Below are positions 8,171 through 16,982 of a DNA stretch of 64,000 nucleotides, piece by piece. The stretch lies in assembly GCF_000717025.1 (NCBI RefSeq), contig NZ_JNXG01000012.1, positions 1 through 64,000 of the forward strand, written 5' to 3'. The notes beneath the pieces were generated by a model, which saw only the letters and a list, made by a program, of their open reading frames with translations, ran no database searches and was not told where the DNA came from. Numbering within the stretch: the stretch's first letter is position 1; each line of letters starts with the position of its first letter. A program made the translations under genes and the position numbers. The stretch is from Streptomyces atroolivaceus (GTDB taxonomy: Bacteria > Actinomycetota > Actinomycetes > Streptomycetales > Streptomycetaceae).

Positions 8171-9400
8171 TCAGCCGGGACGGTTGGTCTCGGGGATGCT
8201 GATCTCCGTCCCCTGCCCCTTCGTGAGGTAGAAGAGGATGTACTTCCGGGCCGCCTCGTCGATCGTCCAGGCGAGCGGGGGAACCAGCGGCAGCGGGATC
8301 AACTTCTCCCGGAAGGCCACCAGCTTCGGCCAGGCGGTTGCGATCGCCTTCTCCCAGAACGGTTCCTCGGGGATGCCGTCCCAGTCGGCCACCTGGTCTC
8401 CGACCAGGTAGCGGCCGAGCGCGTTGACGAGGGGGCGGTCGATGCCGCCGGGGCTGGTCTGCTCCGCGAGCTGTCCCAGCAGGATGTCGGTCAGCTCCAC
8501 ACCTTCGGGCGTCGGGCCGAGGACCGGGTCGAGTACCTGCTTGGACTGCGCGTCGGCCTCGTCCCACGTGGCGGGGATGTACTCGTCGCGGATGCCGAGC
8601 ATGTGCGCCGTCACCTGCCACACATGCAGATAGCCCTCCGCCTCGGTGGAGGTGATCGGAACCTTCCACTCGAGCATCTTCCGCATGGCGTAGGTGGGCA
8701 GGCTGTGCCAGGTGACGAGCATGTCCGCCTGGCTGATCGGGACCGTCTGGCCGCCGCTGGTCCTGGCCCAGGCCGGGGACTGCGGCAGGAGGTGCCGGAC
8801 CGCCGCGTGCACCAGCCGGGTCTTGACGGCTTGCACGATGACGTCACCGTCGGGCCGGAAGGCGTTCAGGTCTCCGACGGCGAACCCGAGCATGCTCGTC
8901 TTGGCGACACGGTCCTCCATGTCGGCGCCGCCCTTGGAGTAGTAGACGCTGCGCGCCTCCCTCGGGATGGCGGTGCTCAGCATGCCGCCGCCCACTCCGT
9001 TGAGCAGGTTGAGGTAGAGACCCCGGGACTTGTTGAACTCGGCCGCCACTTCCAGCTTGGCCCGGTCGGCCCAGGCCGGCAGTTGCCGCGCCCTTTCCAT
9101 GTACTCCCGCAGGTCCGCCGGAAGGGCGGTCGGCAGCGGCTGGTCGTTGCGGGTCCACTGCCGCAACAGCTCGTTGACCCTGGGAACGTCACCCCGGTCG
9201 ATCACGGCCGCGACCAGCCGGTCCACCTCTTCGTCCCAGACCCAGTCGGGGTCGAGCCCCGCCCCCTTTCCAGCAACCGAACCGCTCGGCGCCCACGTCC
9301 ACAGGGACCGGGCGTGAGCCGGTGACGCCATGCTCAGCGCCCCGAACGCGCCTAAAGTCCCGCCGGTGAGCAGCACCCTTCGCCTGCTGAGTCCGTCCAT
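8171..9400 (-). CDS. lcp: Second latex clearing protein (tandem paralogue), Tat-secreted
   Basis: Lcp paralogue of 409 residues, clearly homologous over its full length to the next gene downstream. It has the same twin-arginine leader (SRRRVLLTGG) and the same E148, R164, K167/T168 and H198 positions, so it should be an active haem oxygenase. The start at 9400 follows AAGGAGGAGTT, and this leader DNA is nearly identical to that of the paralogue, showing that the duplication included the ribosome site. It is the first gene of the minus-strand run and is divergent from a TetR regulator. Differences concentrate around residues 115-140 and 170-190, which could tune substrate access. Confidence 0.88.
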   Translation of the reverse strand: MDGLSRRRVLLTGGTLGAFGALSMASPAHARSLWTWAPSGSVAGKGAGLDPDWVWDEEVDRLVAAVIDRGDVPRVNELLRQWTRNDQPLPTALPADLREYMERARQLPAWADRAKLEVAAEFNKSRGLYLNLLNGVGGGMLSTAIPREARSVYYSKGGADMEDRVAKTSMLGFAVGDLNAFRPDGDVIVQAVKTRLVHAAVRHLLPQSPAWARTSGGQTVPISQADMLVTWHSLPTYAMRKMLEWKVPITSTEAEGYLHVWQVTAHMLGIRDEYIPATWDEADAQSKQVLDPVLGPTPEGVELTDILLGQLAEQTSPGGIDRPLVNALGRYLVGDQVADWDGIPEEPFWEKAIATAWPKLVAFREKLIPLPLVPPLAWTIDEAARKYILFYLTKGQGTEISIPETNRPG

Positions 9401-9549
9401 CGTTTCGAACTCCTCCTTGAGCCCTGTGTGCAGACCTGTAGCCCTGTGACCCTTTTTGATACGGTGAAACACATCGAGCATCTCTGTATCCCAGGGGAGC
9501 ACAACAGGAGCCTGGACGCCAGAGGCTCAGCGGAATCAGGGAGGCGATC

Positions 9550-10356
9550 GTGAAACCTGTCCACACGGTTCTCGGAGAGTTCTCGGACGGCCCGTCGCTG
9601 CTCGACATCGCGTTCTCCGACGCCGTCCAGGGGGCCGAACAGGATGACGAGATGGCTGCACGCCTGCTCGACGCCGCTTTCGAGCAGTTCTGTCGCACGG
9701 GAATCAAACGCTCCACCATGTCGGACGTGGCGCGACTGGCGGGCGTCTCCCGCATCACCGTCTATCGCCGGTACGCATCCAAGAGTCTGCTGGTCGAGCA
9801 CGTCGTCCGGCGCGAGTTCCGGCAGTACTTCGACCAGTTCATCGTCGACATCCGAAGTGCTGGAAACATCGCCGACAGGGTCGCCGTGGGTTTCGCGAGC
9901 TCCATGCGCGCGATCCGTCACAACCCCCTGATCGGTGGCCTGATGATCGCTGAGCCGGACGCCATCGTGCCGTCCATGACCAGCGACGGGGGGCGCACCT
10001 TGGGTGTGGTGCAGCAGTTCGTCGCGGGGCGCCTCCTCCAGGAGCAGTCGGCGGGGAACGTCGCCGACGATGTCGACGTGGGCCTGGTCGCCGAGATGAT
10101 GGTCCGGATCTCGGCGTCCCTGCTGGTCATCCCCAGCCATGTCGTCAACCTCGACGACGAGGCGCAGATGCGTGCGGTGGCCGTGCAGTTCCTCGTCCCG
10201 ATGCTCGGACCGGGGCGGGACGCCCACTCCGAGCCGTCCGTCCGCCTCGACTCTGCCGTCGGCACGGCAGGCGACTCGAATCGCTCCTCGCACGGCCGGG
10301 CCGCGCGGGCGTGTGCGGCGCGACCGAACGAATACCTGTCGGCTCAGCGTCAATAG
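9550..10356 (+). CDS. TetR-family regulator, probable regulator of the lcp genes
   Basis: TetR protein of 268 residues with its helix-turn-helix near residues 40-85 (TMSDVARLAGVSRITVYRRY). A preamble of about 35 residues precedes the DNA-binding domain, longer than usual. The GTG start has GGGAGG six bases upstream. It is divergent from the lcp pair with about 150 bases between starts, the arrangement of a local repressor. A TetR protein (LcpR) controls lcp in Gordonia. The ligand may be a rubber cleavage product; that is inference. No clean palindrome was found in the shared intergenic region. Confidence 0.75.
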   Translation: MKPVHTVLGEFSDGPSLLDIAFSDAVQGAEQDDEMAARLLDAAFEQFCRTGIKRSTMSDVARLAGVSRITVYRRYASKSLLVEHVVRREFRQYFDQFIVDIRSAGNIADRVAVGFASSMRAIRHNPLIGGLMIAEPDAIVPSMTSDGGRTLGVVQQFVAGRLLQEQSAGNVADDVDVGLVAEMMVRISASLLVIPSHVVNLDDEAQMRAVAVQFLVPMLGPGRDAHSEPSVRLDSAVGTAGDSNRSSHGRAARACAARPNEYLSAQRQ

Positions 10357-10527
10357 CGGACCAAGGCCCAGCAGCCCTGCCCAGCAGGCACTTCGGCAGC
10401 TTCACCGCAGAGGGGATCGCCCACTCGACCTCGGCGCGGCATCACTGTTGACACGAAGCCAACAAGGGTCCCACTGTGAGAGCCGCTCAACGAAAGCGCT
10501 CGTGGTTCGCAATGGAGGGAGCCCGTC

Positions 10528-12345
10528 GTGGCTACAGCAGAGCAGCTGCACAAGTCCGTTGAAGGATTGACCATCACTGGGTTGTTGCGCCGAAACGCTC
10601 AGTGCTTCGCCGACCGTCCCGCGCTGACCACCGGAATCGACCCGGGAGCGGTCACACTGACCTGGTCGCAGTTACGCGCGGAGGTCGCCGCCCTCACCCG
10701 CGGTTTCACCACGCTCGGCCTGGAGCGCGGCCACCGGGTGCTCATCGCGATGTCCAAACGGGCGGAGCACTGGATCGCCGACCTGGCCGCGATTCACGTG
10801 GGCGCACTGCCGTGCAGCATCTACGACACTTTGAGCACCGAACAGATCGGCGCCGTGGCCCGGCACAGCGGAGCCACCGTCCTCGTCCTGGAGGGGGAGG
10901 AACAGGTGCGGCGCTGGAAGCCGGTTCTGGACGGCTTGCCGGACCTGCGCGCCGTCGTCGTCCTCGACCGGGCAGCCGCTCCCGCCGACGATCCACGCTT
11001 CGTCGGCTACGCGGCCCTGCGTGGCGCCGTACCGCCTGACGACGGCGCGTTCGAGGCGCTCACTGATGCCGCCACCGCCGACCAGCCCTTGGCCCTCGTG
11101 TACACGTCCGGTACCACCGGCGACCCCAAGGGCGTGGTGCTCTCCCACCGGAACGTGATTCACCAGTCCCTGATGCAAGATCAGCTCGCCCCCGTACCGG
11201 AGCATCCCCGATCGGTCGCGTACCTTCCCCTGGCACACGTCGCCGAGCGGGTGCTCGGTATGTACATGCCGATCTGCAACGCCGGCCACGTCACCATCTG
11301 CCCGCACCCCGACCAGCTCCTGCCCACTTTGCTCGTGGTGCGCCCCCACAGTTTCTTCGGAGTCCCGCGGGTGTGGGAGAAGCTCGCCGTCAGGCTCAGG
11401 GCGAAGCTGGCCGTCTTCACCCAGGAGCAGGCGGAGGCGATCGCCCAGGCGAGGCAGACCGTCCTGGAAGTGTTTCGCCTTCGCTCCGAAGGCAAGCAGC
11501 TTCCTGCGGACCTCACCGAGCCGTTGGAACAACTCGACGCGCAGCTGCTGCAGCCCCTCCGCGCCGCCATCGGGTTCGACGACTGCCGCCGGGCTTTCAG
11601 CGGTGCGGCGCCCGTCTCCACCACGGTCCTGGAGTTCCTGGCGAGCGTGGGCCTCCCCGTCTACGAGGTGTGGGGCATGAGCGAGACCACCGGAGCGGCG
11701 ACCGTCAGTACCCCCGAGGTGTTCGCGATCGGCTCGGTCGGGCTGCCAGGACCTGGCATGGAAGTCAAGGAGGCCCAGGACGGTGAGCTCCTCGTTCGAG
11801 GTCCCGCTGTCTTCACCGGTTACCTTCGGCCCGACGGACGCGTCGATCCGGCGACCGATGCGGAAGGCTGGCTGTCCACCGGTGACGTCGGGATGGTCGA
11901 CTGCAGAGGGGTCGTGACGGTCACCGATCGCAAGAGGGAGATCATCATCACCGATGCCGGCAAGTACGTCGCCCCGGCCGGAGTCGAGTCCCGGCTACGG
12001 GCCCACCCCTTGGTGGCCCATGCCGTCGCGATCGGAGACAGGCGTAGGTACATCACAGCACTGATGGTGCTCGACGAGGAGACGGCACCGCTCTGGGCGG
12101 AGGCGAACGGTATCGCCGCATGCAGCCTGGAGGAGTTGTCCCGCCACCCTGTGGTGCTGGCAGCCGTGGACGAGGCGGTCGCAGAGGCCAACACGGCGCT
12201 TTCCCGCTCGGAGCGGGTGAGGCAGCACTGTGTGCTGCCGGGCCCGTGGACAGTGGAGACAGGCGAGCTGACACCGACACTGAGCCTGCGTCGCCGCGCC
12301 ATCGACGAACTGCACGCCGCCACGATCGAGTCGATGTACACCTGA
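10528..12345 (+). CDS. Long-chain acyl-CoA synthetase (AMP-forming)
   Basis: ANL-superfamily adenylating enzyme of 605 residues. The P-loop-like motif YTSGTTGDPKG lies near residue 193, GMSETTG near 385, and the hinge/C-terminal region TGDVG and DRKREIIIT near 450-475. It forms acyl-adenylate and then acyl-CoA from fatty or isoprenoid acids. The GTG start is preceded by GGAGGG. It sits between two TetR genes next to lcp-oxi, so it may activate the acids produced from rubber aldehydes for beta-oxidation. It could also be a general FadD unrelated to rubber. Confidence 0.8.
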   Translation: MATAEQLHKSVEGLTITGLLRRNAQCFADRPALTTGIDPGAVTLTWSQLRAEVAALTRGFTTLGLERGHRVLIAMSKRAEHWIADLAAIHVGALPCSIYDTLSTEQIGAVARHSGATVLVLEGEEQVRRWKPVLDGLPDLRAVVVLDRAAAPADDPRFVGYAALRGAVPPDDGAFEALTDAATADQPLALVYTSGTTGDPKGVVLSHRNVIHQSLMQDQLAPVPEHPRSVAYLPLAHVAERVLGMYMPICNAGHVTICPHPDQLLPTLLVVRPHSFFGVPRVWEKLAVRLRAKLAVFTQEQAEAIAQARQTVLEVFRLRSEGKQLPADLTEPLEQLDAQLLQPLRAAIGFDDCRRAFSGAAPVSTTVLEFLASVGLPVYEVWGMSETTGAATVSTPEVFAIGSVGLPGPGMEVKEAQDGELLVRGPAVFTGYLRPDGRVDPATDAEGWLSTGDVGMVDCRGVVTVTDRKREIIITDAGKYVAPAGVESRLRAHPLVAHAVAIGDRRRYITALMVLDEETAPLWAEANGIAACSLEELSRHPVVLAAVDEAVAEANTALSRSERVRQHCVLPGPWTVETGELTPTLSLRRRAIDELHAATIESMYT

Positions 12346-12381
12346 AGCCCGAACCGCCAGGGCCACGAACGGAAGGACGGC

Positions 12382-13002
12382 ATGAGCGTTCAGCACCAGA
12401 CCCGGCGGCGCCGAATGGAACCGGAGGCACGCCGTGCCGAGATTCTCGGCGTGGCACGCCGGCTGTTCGGGGCCAGGAGCTATGCCACGGTGTCCGTCTC
12501 CGACATCGCCGCGGAGGCCGGAGTGGCCCGTGCTCTGGTCAGTCACTACTTCGGCAGCAAGCGGCAGCTCTACCTGGAGGTGGTGCGGCAGATGATGGTC
12601 GTTCCCGCCTCGGTCTCGGAGCTGCTCCCCCCGACGACCCCGGAGGAACGTCTGTCGATCTGCGTGGACAGATGGCTCGAAGTCGTGGAACGCAACCGTG
12701 AGATGTGGTTGTCCGCCATCGGTCTGGAAGCACTCGGCAACGACCCGGATATCGACCAGATCATGCTCGAGGCCGACGAGATCGCCACCGACCGCGTGCT
12801 GGAGGCGGCGATGATGACCGACGTCGTCGAAGGTCGGCAGAGACTGCGGGCAATGATCCGCGCCCACAGCGGCATGCTCAAGGCCGCCTCACGGGAATGG
12901 CTGGTACGCGGCACTCTCAGCCGCAGCGACCTGCACGTCATGCTGACACGCACCATTCTCCATCTGGTGAACACGGTCTTCCCCGCACTGCGGTCAGCCT
13001 GA
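12382..13002 (+). CDS. TetR/AcrR-family transcriptional regulator
   Basis: TetR protein of 206 residues with a clear N-terminal DNA-binding domain (ATVSVSDIAAEAGVARALVSH, then YFGSKRQLY). The ligand domain is all-helical. GGAAGGA precedes the ATG. It lies 36 bases after the acyl-CoA synthetase in the same direction, so the two are probably co-transcribed and it may be a fatty-acyl or acyl-CoA sensing repressor. It is not closely similar to the TetR protein at 9550. Confidence 0.8.
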   Translation: MSVQHQTRRRRMEPEARRAEILGVARRLFGARSYATVSVSDIAAEAGVARALVSHYFGSKRQLYLEVVRQMMVVPASVSELLPPTTPEERLSICVDRWLEVVERNREMWLSAIGLEALGNDPDIDQIMLEADEIATDRVLEAAMMTDVVEGRQRLRAMIRAHSGMLKAASREWLVRGTLSRSDLHVMLTRTILHLVNTVFPALRSA

Positions 13003-13077
13003 CTTCGGGCGACCACGTGCGAGTCGGAACGGTCGGCCGGGCCAGGCGGTGGATCCGACCTGCTGAGCCGTCCCGCG

Positions 13078-13194
13078 TCACCTTCGCCGCTGGTCGGCGC
13101 GCAGCTCGAAGTCGCCGTAGCTGTTGTCGACCGGGTTGACCGCGCCGGGGGCGACGATCTCGTCGATGGCGTCGAGCACGTCCGGCGGCGTGCG
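13078..13194 (-). pseudogene. C-terminal remnant of an aldo/keto reductase
   Basis: The last 38 residues of a minus-strand frame (PPDVLDAIDEIVAPG, then NPVDNS) match the C-terminal end of actinobacterial aldo/keto reductases, where a helix leads into IDEI-x-PG-x-x-x-NP-D. Upstream sequence in the frame is arginine/proline-rich and shows no barrel motifs. The catalytic part is missing, so this is a gene remnant. Confidence 0.5.
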
Positions 13195-13679
13195 AGGTAC
13201 TGCCGTTACCTGGAAGAGCAGGGACTCCCGCCTGAGGGCCTGGGCGCGGTTCTCTGGAGAAGGCCGGGGTCCCGGCCGTCGACGACCGGGACCGAACCGG
13301 AGCCCGACCTGAAGGAGCACCGTGCGCACAGCAGGCCGTGCCATCCCTGAAGCCTGACATCTCGAATGAGTGCCAGTTCCTCGACAGCCAGGCCCGGTCT
13401 CCGGGGCCCTGGCGGCTCCCGTCTGCAGGCGTGTCTGTGCGCGTCACCCCCTGATCTCAGCAGCCGCCGGGTCGTCAGCAAATGAGTTCCATGGGCGGTG
13501 ATCCTGACGCCCGCTCACCTACTCGGCCATCTCTTTGCGCAGCACACCGGGCCCGTTGCGCGTGTATGTCTCGCTTGCGAAGTGACTACGGACCGCGACG
13601 GGCGGTGTCTGAGGGGCAGACAGTGGGACCGGCTGGAGGCGCTCCTGGCCGGAGGGGTGAAGCCTGGGCGGACCACGAC

Positions 13680-13850
13680 ATGCCTGGCCGCCGCGTGCGG
13701 GACGTGACCGAGGTCGGCGGCGGCTTCCCTGACCGTGCGGCGCGTGGGTTCACCGATCCGCACGGTCGTGTTGTCGTTCAGTACGCGGGAGACCGTGGCC
13801 AGGGACGCTCCCACGAGCCGCGCCACATCGGCGCTGGTCGGTACGGAGAT
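13680..13850 (-). pseudogene. N-terminal remnant of a LacI-family regulator
   Basis: The minus-strand reading SADVARLVGASLATVSRVLN, then a gap and RRTVREAAADLGHVPHAAAR, is a near-complete LacI helix-turn-helix plus hinge. After about 57 residues the frame enters arginine-rich sequence with no sugar-binding domain, and in the other direction a stop lies just before the domain with no ribosome site. Together with the aldo/keto reductase fragment it suggests a lost sugar-utilisation locus. Confidence 0.6.
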
Positions 13851-14247
13851 GCCGGCGGGCTGCTCGGGTCACTGGCTCGTCGCCTCCGGTGCCCGACAGT
13901 CAGGACCTGCTGACGGGCCGGGGCATCAACGGGGGACATCCACCCGCGCGTGCGGGCCGGATCCTGATCCGGCCGCGCGACACGCCCGGGTGCCGCGCGC
14001 ATCGGCGCGTCGGCGGCGCCGTGTGCCGGGCCGCGCGGGTGAGGAGCTCCGCCGGAACACCGGACGTGGCTGCGGCAGTGGGGCTGACACCGCGCCAGAG
14101 GCCGGGGCGGCACGTCCGCCGTGAGGAGTCCGGCGACCACGAGGATGCCGGACGGGCGTCGGAGGACGGGGGCCTGAGCTCGAGCCCGCGGCCCCGTTCC
14201 GCCGACCCGCTCCACAGGCCGGGCTGTCCAGGTCCTACGGTGTTGCG
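13851..14247. other. Intergenic, decayed region
   Basis: About 400 bases upstream of the PemK-like gene hold no reading frame with recognisable similarity. Together with 13003-13680 this is the least coding-like stretch of the window. Confidence 0.4.
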
Positions 14248-14715
14248 ATGACGTTCCAGCACCACAATCACAGCAGCGACAGCACGACCGACTTCCCCGG
14301 CCGCAGCGGCCCGGCCGCGACCACGGAGGCCGAACCACTCGATGTGGGCCCCGTCCGCACCTCGTACGCTCCCGACCGCGACGGCGATCCGGACCCCGGC
14401 GAGATCGTCTGGACCTGGGTGCCGTTCGAGGAGAGGGACGGTCGCGGCAAGGACCGGCCGGTCCTCGTCGTCGCCCGGGAGGAGACGGGCACTCTTCTCG
14501 CCGTACAGCTGTCCAGCAAGCAGCACGCCGGGGACCACGAGTGGGTCGCGCTCGGCGCGGGCCCGTGGGACAGCTCGGGACGGCCGTCCTGGGTGGACCT
14601 GGACCGTGTGCTGCGGGTGCACGAGGACGGAATGCGCCGTGAGGCCTGTGCGCTGGACCGGGTCAGGTACGACCTCGTCGTGGGGCGGCTTCGGGAGCGC
14701 TACGGCTGGAGCTGA
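14248..14715 (+). CDS. PemK/MazF-family toxin-like protein
   Basis: Protein of 155 residues. Residues from about 50 onward fit the PemK/MazF barrel of ribosome-independent mRNA endonucleases: GEIVWTWVPFEE, then a conserved basic-Pro stretch KDRPVLVV, then LSSKQH and a C-terminal helix DLVVGRLRERYG. The first 48 residues are polar and extra. No antitoxin gene is adjacent, so it may be an orphan toxin or a recruited domain. TACGGT lies six bases before the ATG and no Shine-Dalgarno is present, so the transcript may be leaderless. Its 3' end overlaps the convergent PARG-like gene by 16 bases. Confidence 0.7.
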   Translation: MTFQHHNHSSDSTTDFPGRSGPAATTEAEPLDVGPVRTSYAPDRDGDPDPGEIVWTWVPFEERDGRGKDRPVLVVAREETGTLLAVQLSSKQHAGDHEWVALGAGPWDSSGRPSWVDLDRVLRVHEDGMRREACALDRVRYDLVVGRLRERYGWS

Positions 14716-15536
14716 CCGCAGAAGGCCCGGCTGAAGGCCGCGCGGACGGCGGAGTCGGGATCCCGGTCCGGAACGCCGAAGACGATCTGCTCGAAGTGGC
14801 CCGCGAACCGCCCGCCGTCGACGAGCAGGCCGCGGAAGGCACCTGCCACCTGAGCCGGATCGTTCATGAAGACGCCGCAGCCCCACGCTCCCAGCACCAG
14901 CCGCCGGTAGCCGCGGACGGCGGCGACCTCGAGCACCCGTTCCGCACGGCTCGCCAGCGCGGCGGGTATGCGAGGGACGAGGTCCGGGGCCCGGCTGCGG
15001 ATGACTCCGGCGTTGGGTGCGGGCGAGGTGAGGAAACCGGCGGCGTACGGGGATTCCAGCAGTCTCCCCCGGTCGTCGCGGAAGACCGGTACTCCGGGTG
15101 AGTGGATGACCCGGTCGGTGTAGAAGGCGCTGCGCTCGGCGCGGTGGTGCGCGTAGAACTCGGAGGCCCGCAGCAGCGTGGCGTGGAGCGCTGAGCCGCG
15201 GCACAGGGACTCCTCCTGGGCCTGCGCGCCGTTCAGATAGCCGCCGCCCGGATTGCGGGCCGAGGCGTAGTTCAGCACGGCGACCTTGGCCGCCGCCTCG
15301 CCCGTCATCCGCCGTGCCGCCCGCAGGCTCGTCTCGTCCGTCACCTCGATGACCGGGCTGCGGTCGGTGTCCAGGGCGGCCACGGGCACGGGCTCGGGGC
15401 CGTACAGCCGGGTACCGGACAGCGCGGTGGCCAGGGCGCGCTCGATCGTCACCTCGCACCCCTCGGGCGTGCGGTACCGCCCGGCCCTGACGATGGACTC
15501 GGTCTCGCGCGCGATACCGCGCAGTCGTGCGCTCAT
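14700..15536 (-). CDS. DUF2263/TIGR02452 macrodomain protein, PARG-like
   Basis: Protein of 278 residues. The central region has VLNYASARNPGGGY and then QAQEES: GGG (97-99), seven residues, QEE (107-109). This is the catalytic signature of poly(ADP-ribose) glycohydrolases, which is intact in the bacterial DUF2263 group. Later motifs are the VIHSPGVPVFRD strand and LGAWGCGVF, typical of macrodomains. It probably hydrolyses ADP-ribose polymers or related adducts in the cytoplasm. It is divergent from egtA (147 bases between starts) and overlaps the convergent PemK-like gene. Which ADP-ribosylated target it serves is unknown. Confidence 0.8.
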   Translation of the reverse strand: MSARLRGIARETESIVRAGRYRTPEGCEVTIERALATALSGTRLYGPEPVPVAALDTDRSPVIEVTDETSLRAARRMTGEAAAKVAVLNYASARNPGGGYLNGAQAQEESLCRGSALHATLLRASEFYAHHRAERSAFYTDRVIHSPGVPVFRDDRGRLLESPYAAGFLTSPAPNAGVIRSRAPDLVPRIPAALASRAERVLEVAAVRGYRRLVLGAWGCGVFMNDPAQVAGAFRGLLVDGGRFAGHFEQIVFGVPDRDPDSAVRAAFSRAFCGQLQP

Positions 15537-15683
15537 GGACGCGCCCCCGTGTGGTGCATACGGGGCATGCTGGGCGGCACGGCGGCATGGACGCAACCGG
15601 TTTTCCCTCGCCCAGGGGCACCCTTGTGCGAACTCCCGGTAAGGGTTTGGGTGGGAAGGAAGCACCCGAAGAGGAGGCCCAGC

Positions 15684-16982
15684 ATGCCCCCGGACACTCT
15701 TGGCCAGCACGGCCTGCCCGTCGACGCCGCACCCCTCGGCGAGGAAGAGGCGGAGGATCTGCTCCGCGGCATATGTTTCAAGACAGGACCGCCCCGGACG
15801 GTCGGTGTGGAGCTGGAATGGCTCATTCACGACCGTGAACATCCCCAGGCAGCCGTCTCCCACGACCGCCTGCGTGCCTCGGCGGACGCCGTGCGCGCGA
15901 CCCCGCTGGACGCGGCACTGACCTTCGAGCCGGGCGGTCAGCTGGAGCTCAGCTCCCAGCCGGCGGGCTCCCTGATGGCGTGCATCGACGCCACGGCCGC
16001 CGATCTGGCCTCCGTACGCGACACCCTCGGCCGGGCCGGGCTGGCCCTGGCCGGCATCGGCGTGGATCCGTGGCATCCGCCCCGGCGTCTGCTCCAGGAG
16101 CCGCGCTACGACGCCATGGAATCCGCGCTCGACCGGTCGGGTCCCGCCGGCCGCGCGATGATGTGCACCTCCGCGTCCGTCCAGGTCTGCCTGGACGCCG
16201 GCGAGGAGGAACCGGGACCGCTCGGCTACGGGCGCCGCTGGCAGCTCGGGCACCTGCTGGGCGCGGTACTGGTGGCCGCCTTCGCCAATTCGCCTTTCCA
16301 GCAGGGCCGGCGCACCGGCTGGCGGTCGACCCGTCAGGCGCTGTGGGCCGACCTCGATCCGGCCAGGACACTCGCGCCGCAGGGCCGTCTCGCACCCCGG
16401 GACGCGTGGGCCGCGCATGTGCTCTCCACGCCCGTGATGTGCGTCCGGAACGCCGACGGCCCGTGGGACGTGCCCGACGGTCTGACGTTCCGGGAATGGA
16501 TCCGCGGCGGTGGGCCGCGTCCGCCGCTGCGGGCGGATCTCGACTACCACCTCACCACGCTGTTCCCGCCGGTGCGTCCGCGCGGGCATCTGGAGCTCCG
16601 CATGATCGACGCCCAGAGCGGCGCCGACGGCTGGCTGGTGCCGCTGGCCGTCGCCACCGCCCTGTTCGACGACCCGGAGGCGGCTGAGACCGTCTACCGC
16701 ACCGTGAAACCTCTGGCCGAGACCGCGGGCCTGCCGGCGGCGCCCCGCAACCCGCTCTGGACGGCTGCGGCCCGCGACGGGCTGAGCGATCCGGAGCTGG
16801 CGGCGGCAGCGGCGGTCTGCTTCACGGCCGCGCTGGAGGCGCTGCCGAGGATGGGGGCGAGCGACCACGTCCTCAGGACGGTCGCGGCCTTCCATGAGCG
16901 CTATGTGGCCCGGGGCCGATGTCCGGCCGACGATCTTCCCGACCCGGCACACGCGCCTTACGGAAAGGGTCCGGTCCGATGA
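15684..16982 (+). CDS. egtA: Ergothioneine biosynthesis glutamate-cysteine ligase EgtA
   Basis: Glutamate-cysteine ligase of the GCS2/EgtA type, 432 residues, making gamma-glutamylcysteine for ergothioneine. The N-terminal GVELEWLIHD is the ATP/glutamate-binding strand of the family, and PRYDAMESALD and MMCTSASVQVCLD are characteristic. GAGGAGG lies before the ATG at 15684; an in-frame ATG at 15549 lies in a divergent promoter region and is unlikely. The stop overlaps the egtB start by four bases (ATGA), marking the first gene of an egtABCD operon. Confidence 0.92.
   Translation: MPPDTLGQHGLPVDAAPLGEEEAEDLLRGICFKTGPPRTVGVELEWLIHDREHPQAAVSHDRLRASADAVRATPLDAALTFEPGGQLELSSQPAGSLMACIDATAADLASVRDTLGRAGLALAGIGVDPWHPPRRLLQEPRYDAMESALDRSGPAGRAMMCTSASVQVCLDAGEEEPGPLGYGRRWQLGHLLGAVLVAAFANSPFQQGRRTGWRSTRQALWADLDPARTLAPQGRLAPRDAWAAHVLSTPVMCVRNADGPWDVPDGLTFREWIRGGGPRPPLRADLDYHLTTLFPPVRPRGHLELRMIDAQSGADGWLVPLAVATALFDDPEAAETVYRTVKPLAETAGLPAAPRNPLWTAAARDGLSDPELAAAAAVCFTAALEALPRMGASDHVLRTVAAFHERYVARGRCPADDLPDPAHAPYGKGPVR

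Noticed and set aside
9401..9549. GATAC...GTATC as an operator between lcp and the TetR gene
   Set aside because: The arms are only five bases and 23 bases apart, too weak and too far for a TetR dimer site.
13851..14247. Possible antitoxin gene upstream of the PemK-like gene
   Set aside because: No short frame with a ribosome site and an antitoxin-like DNA-binding or helical pattern ends near 14248 on the plus strand.
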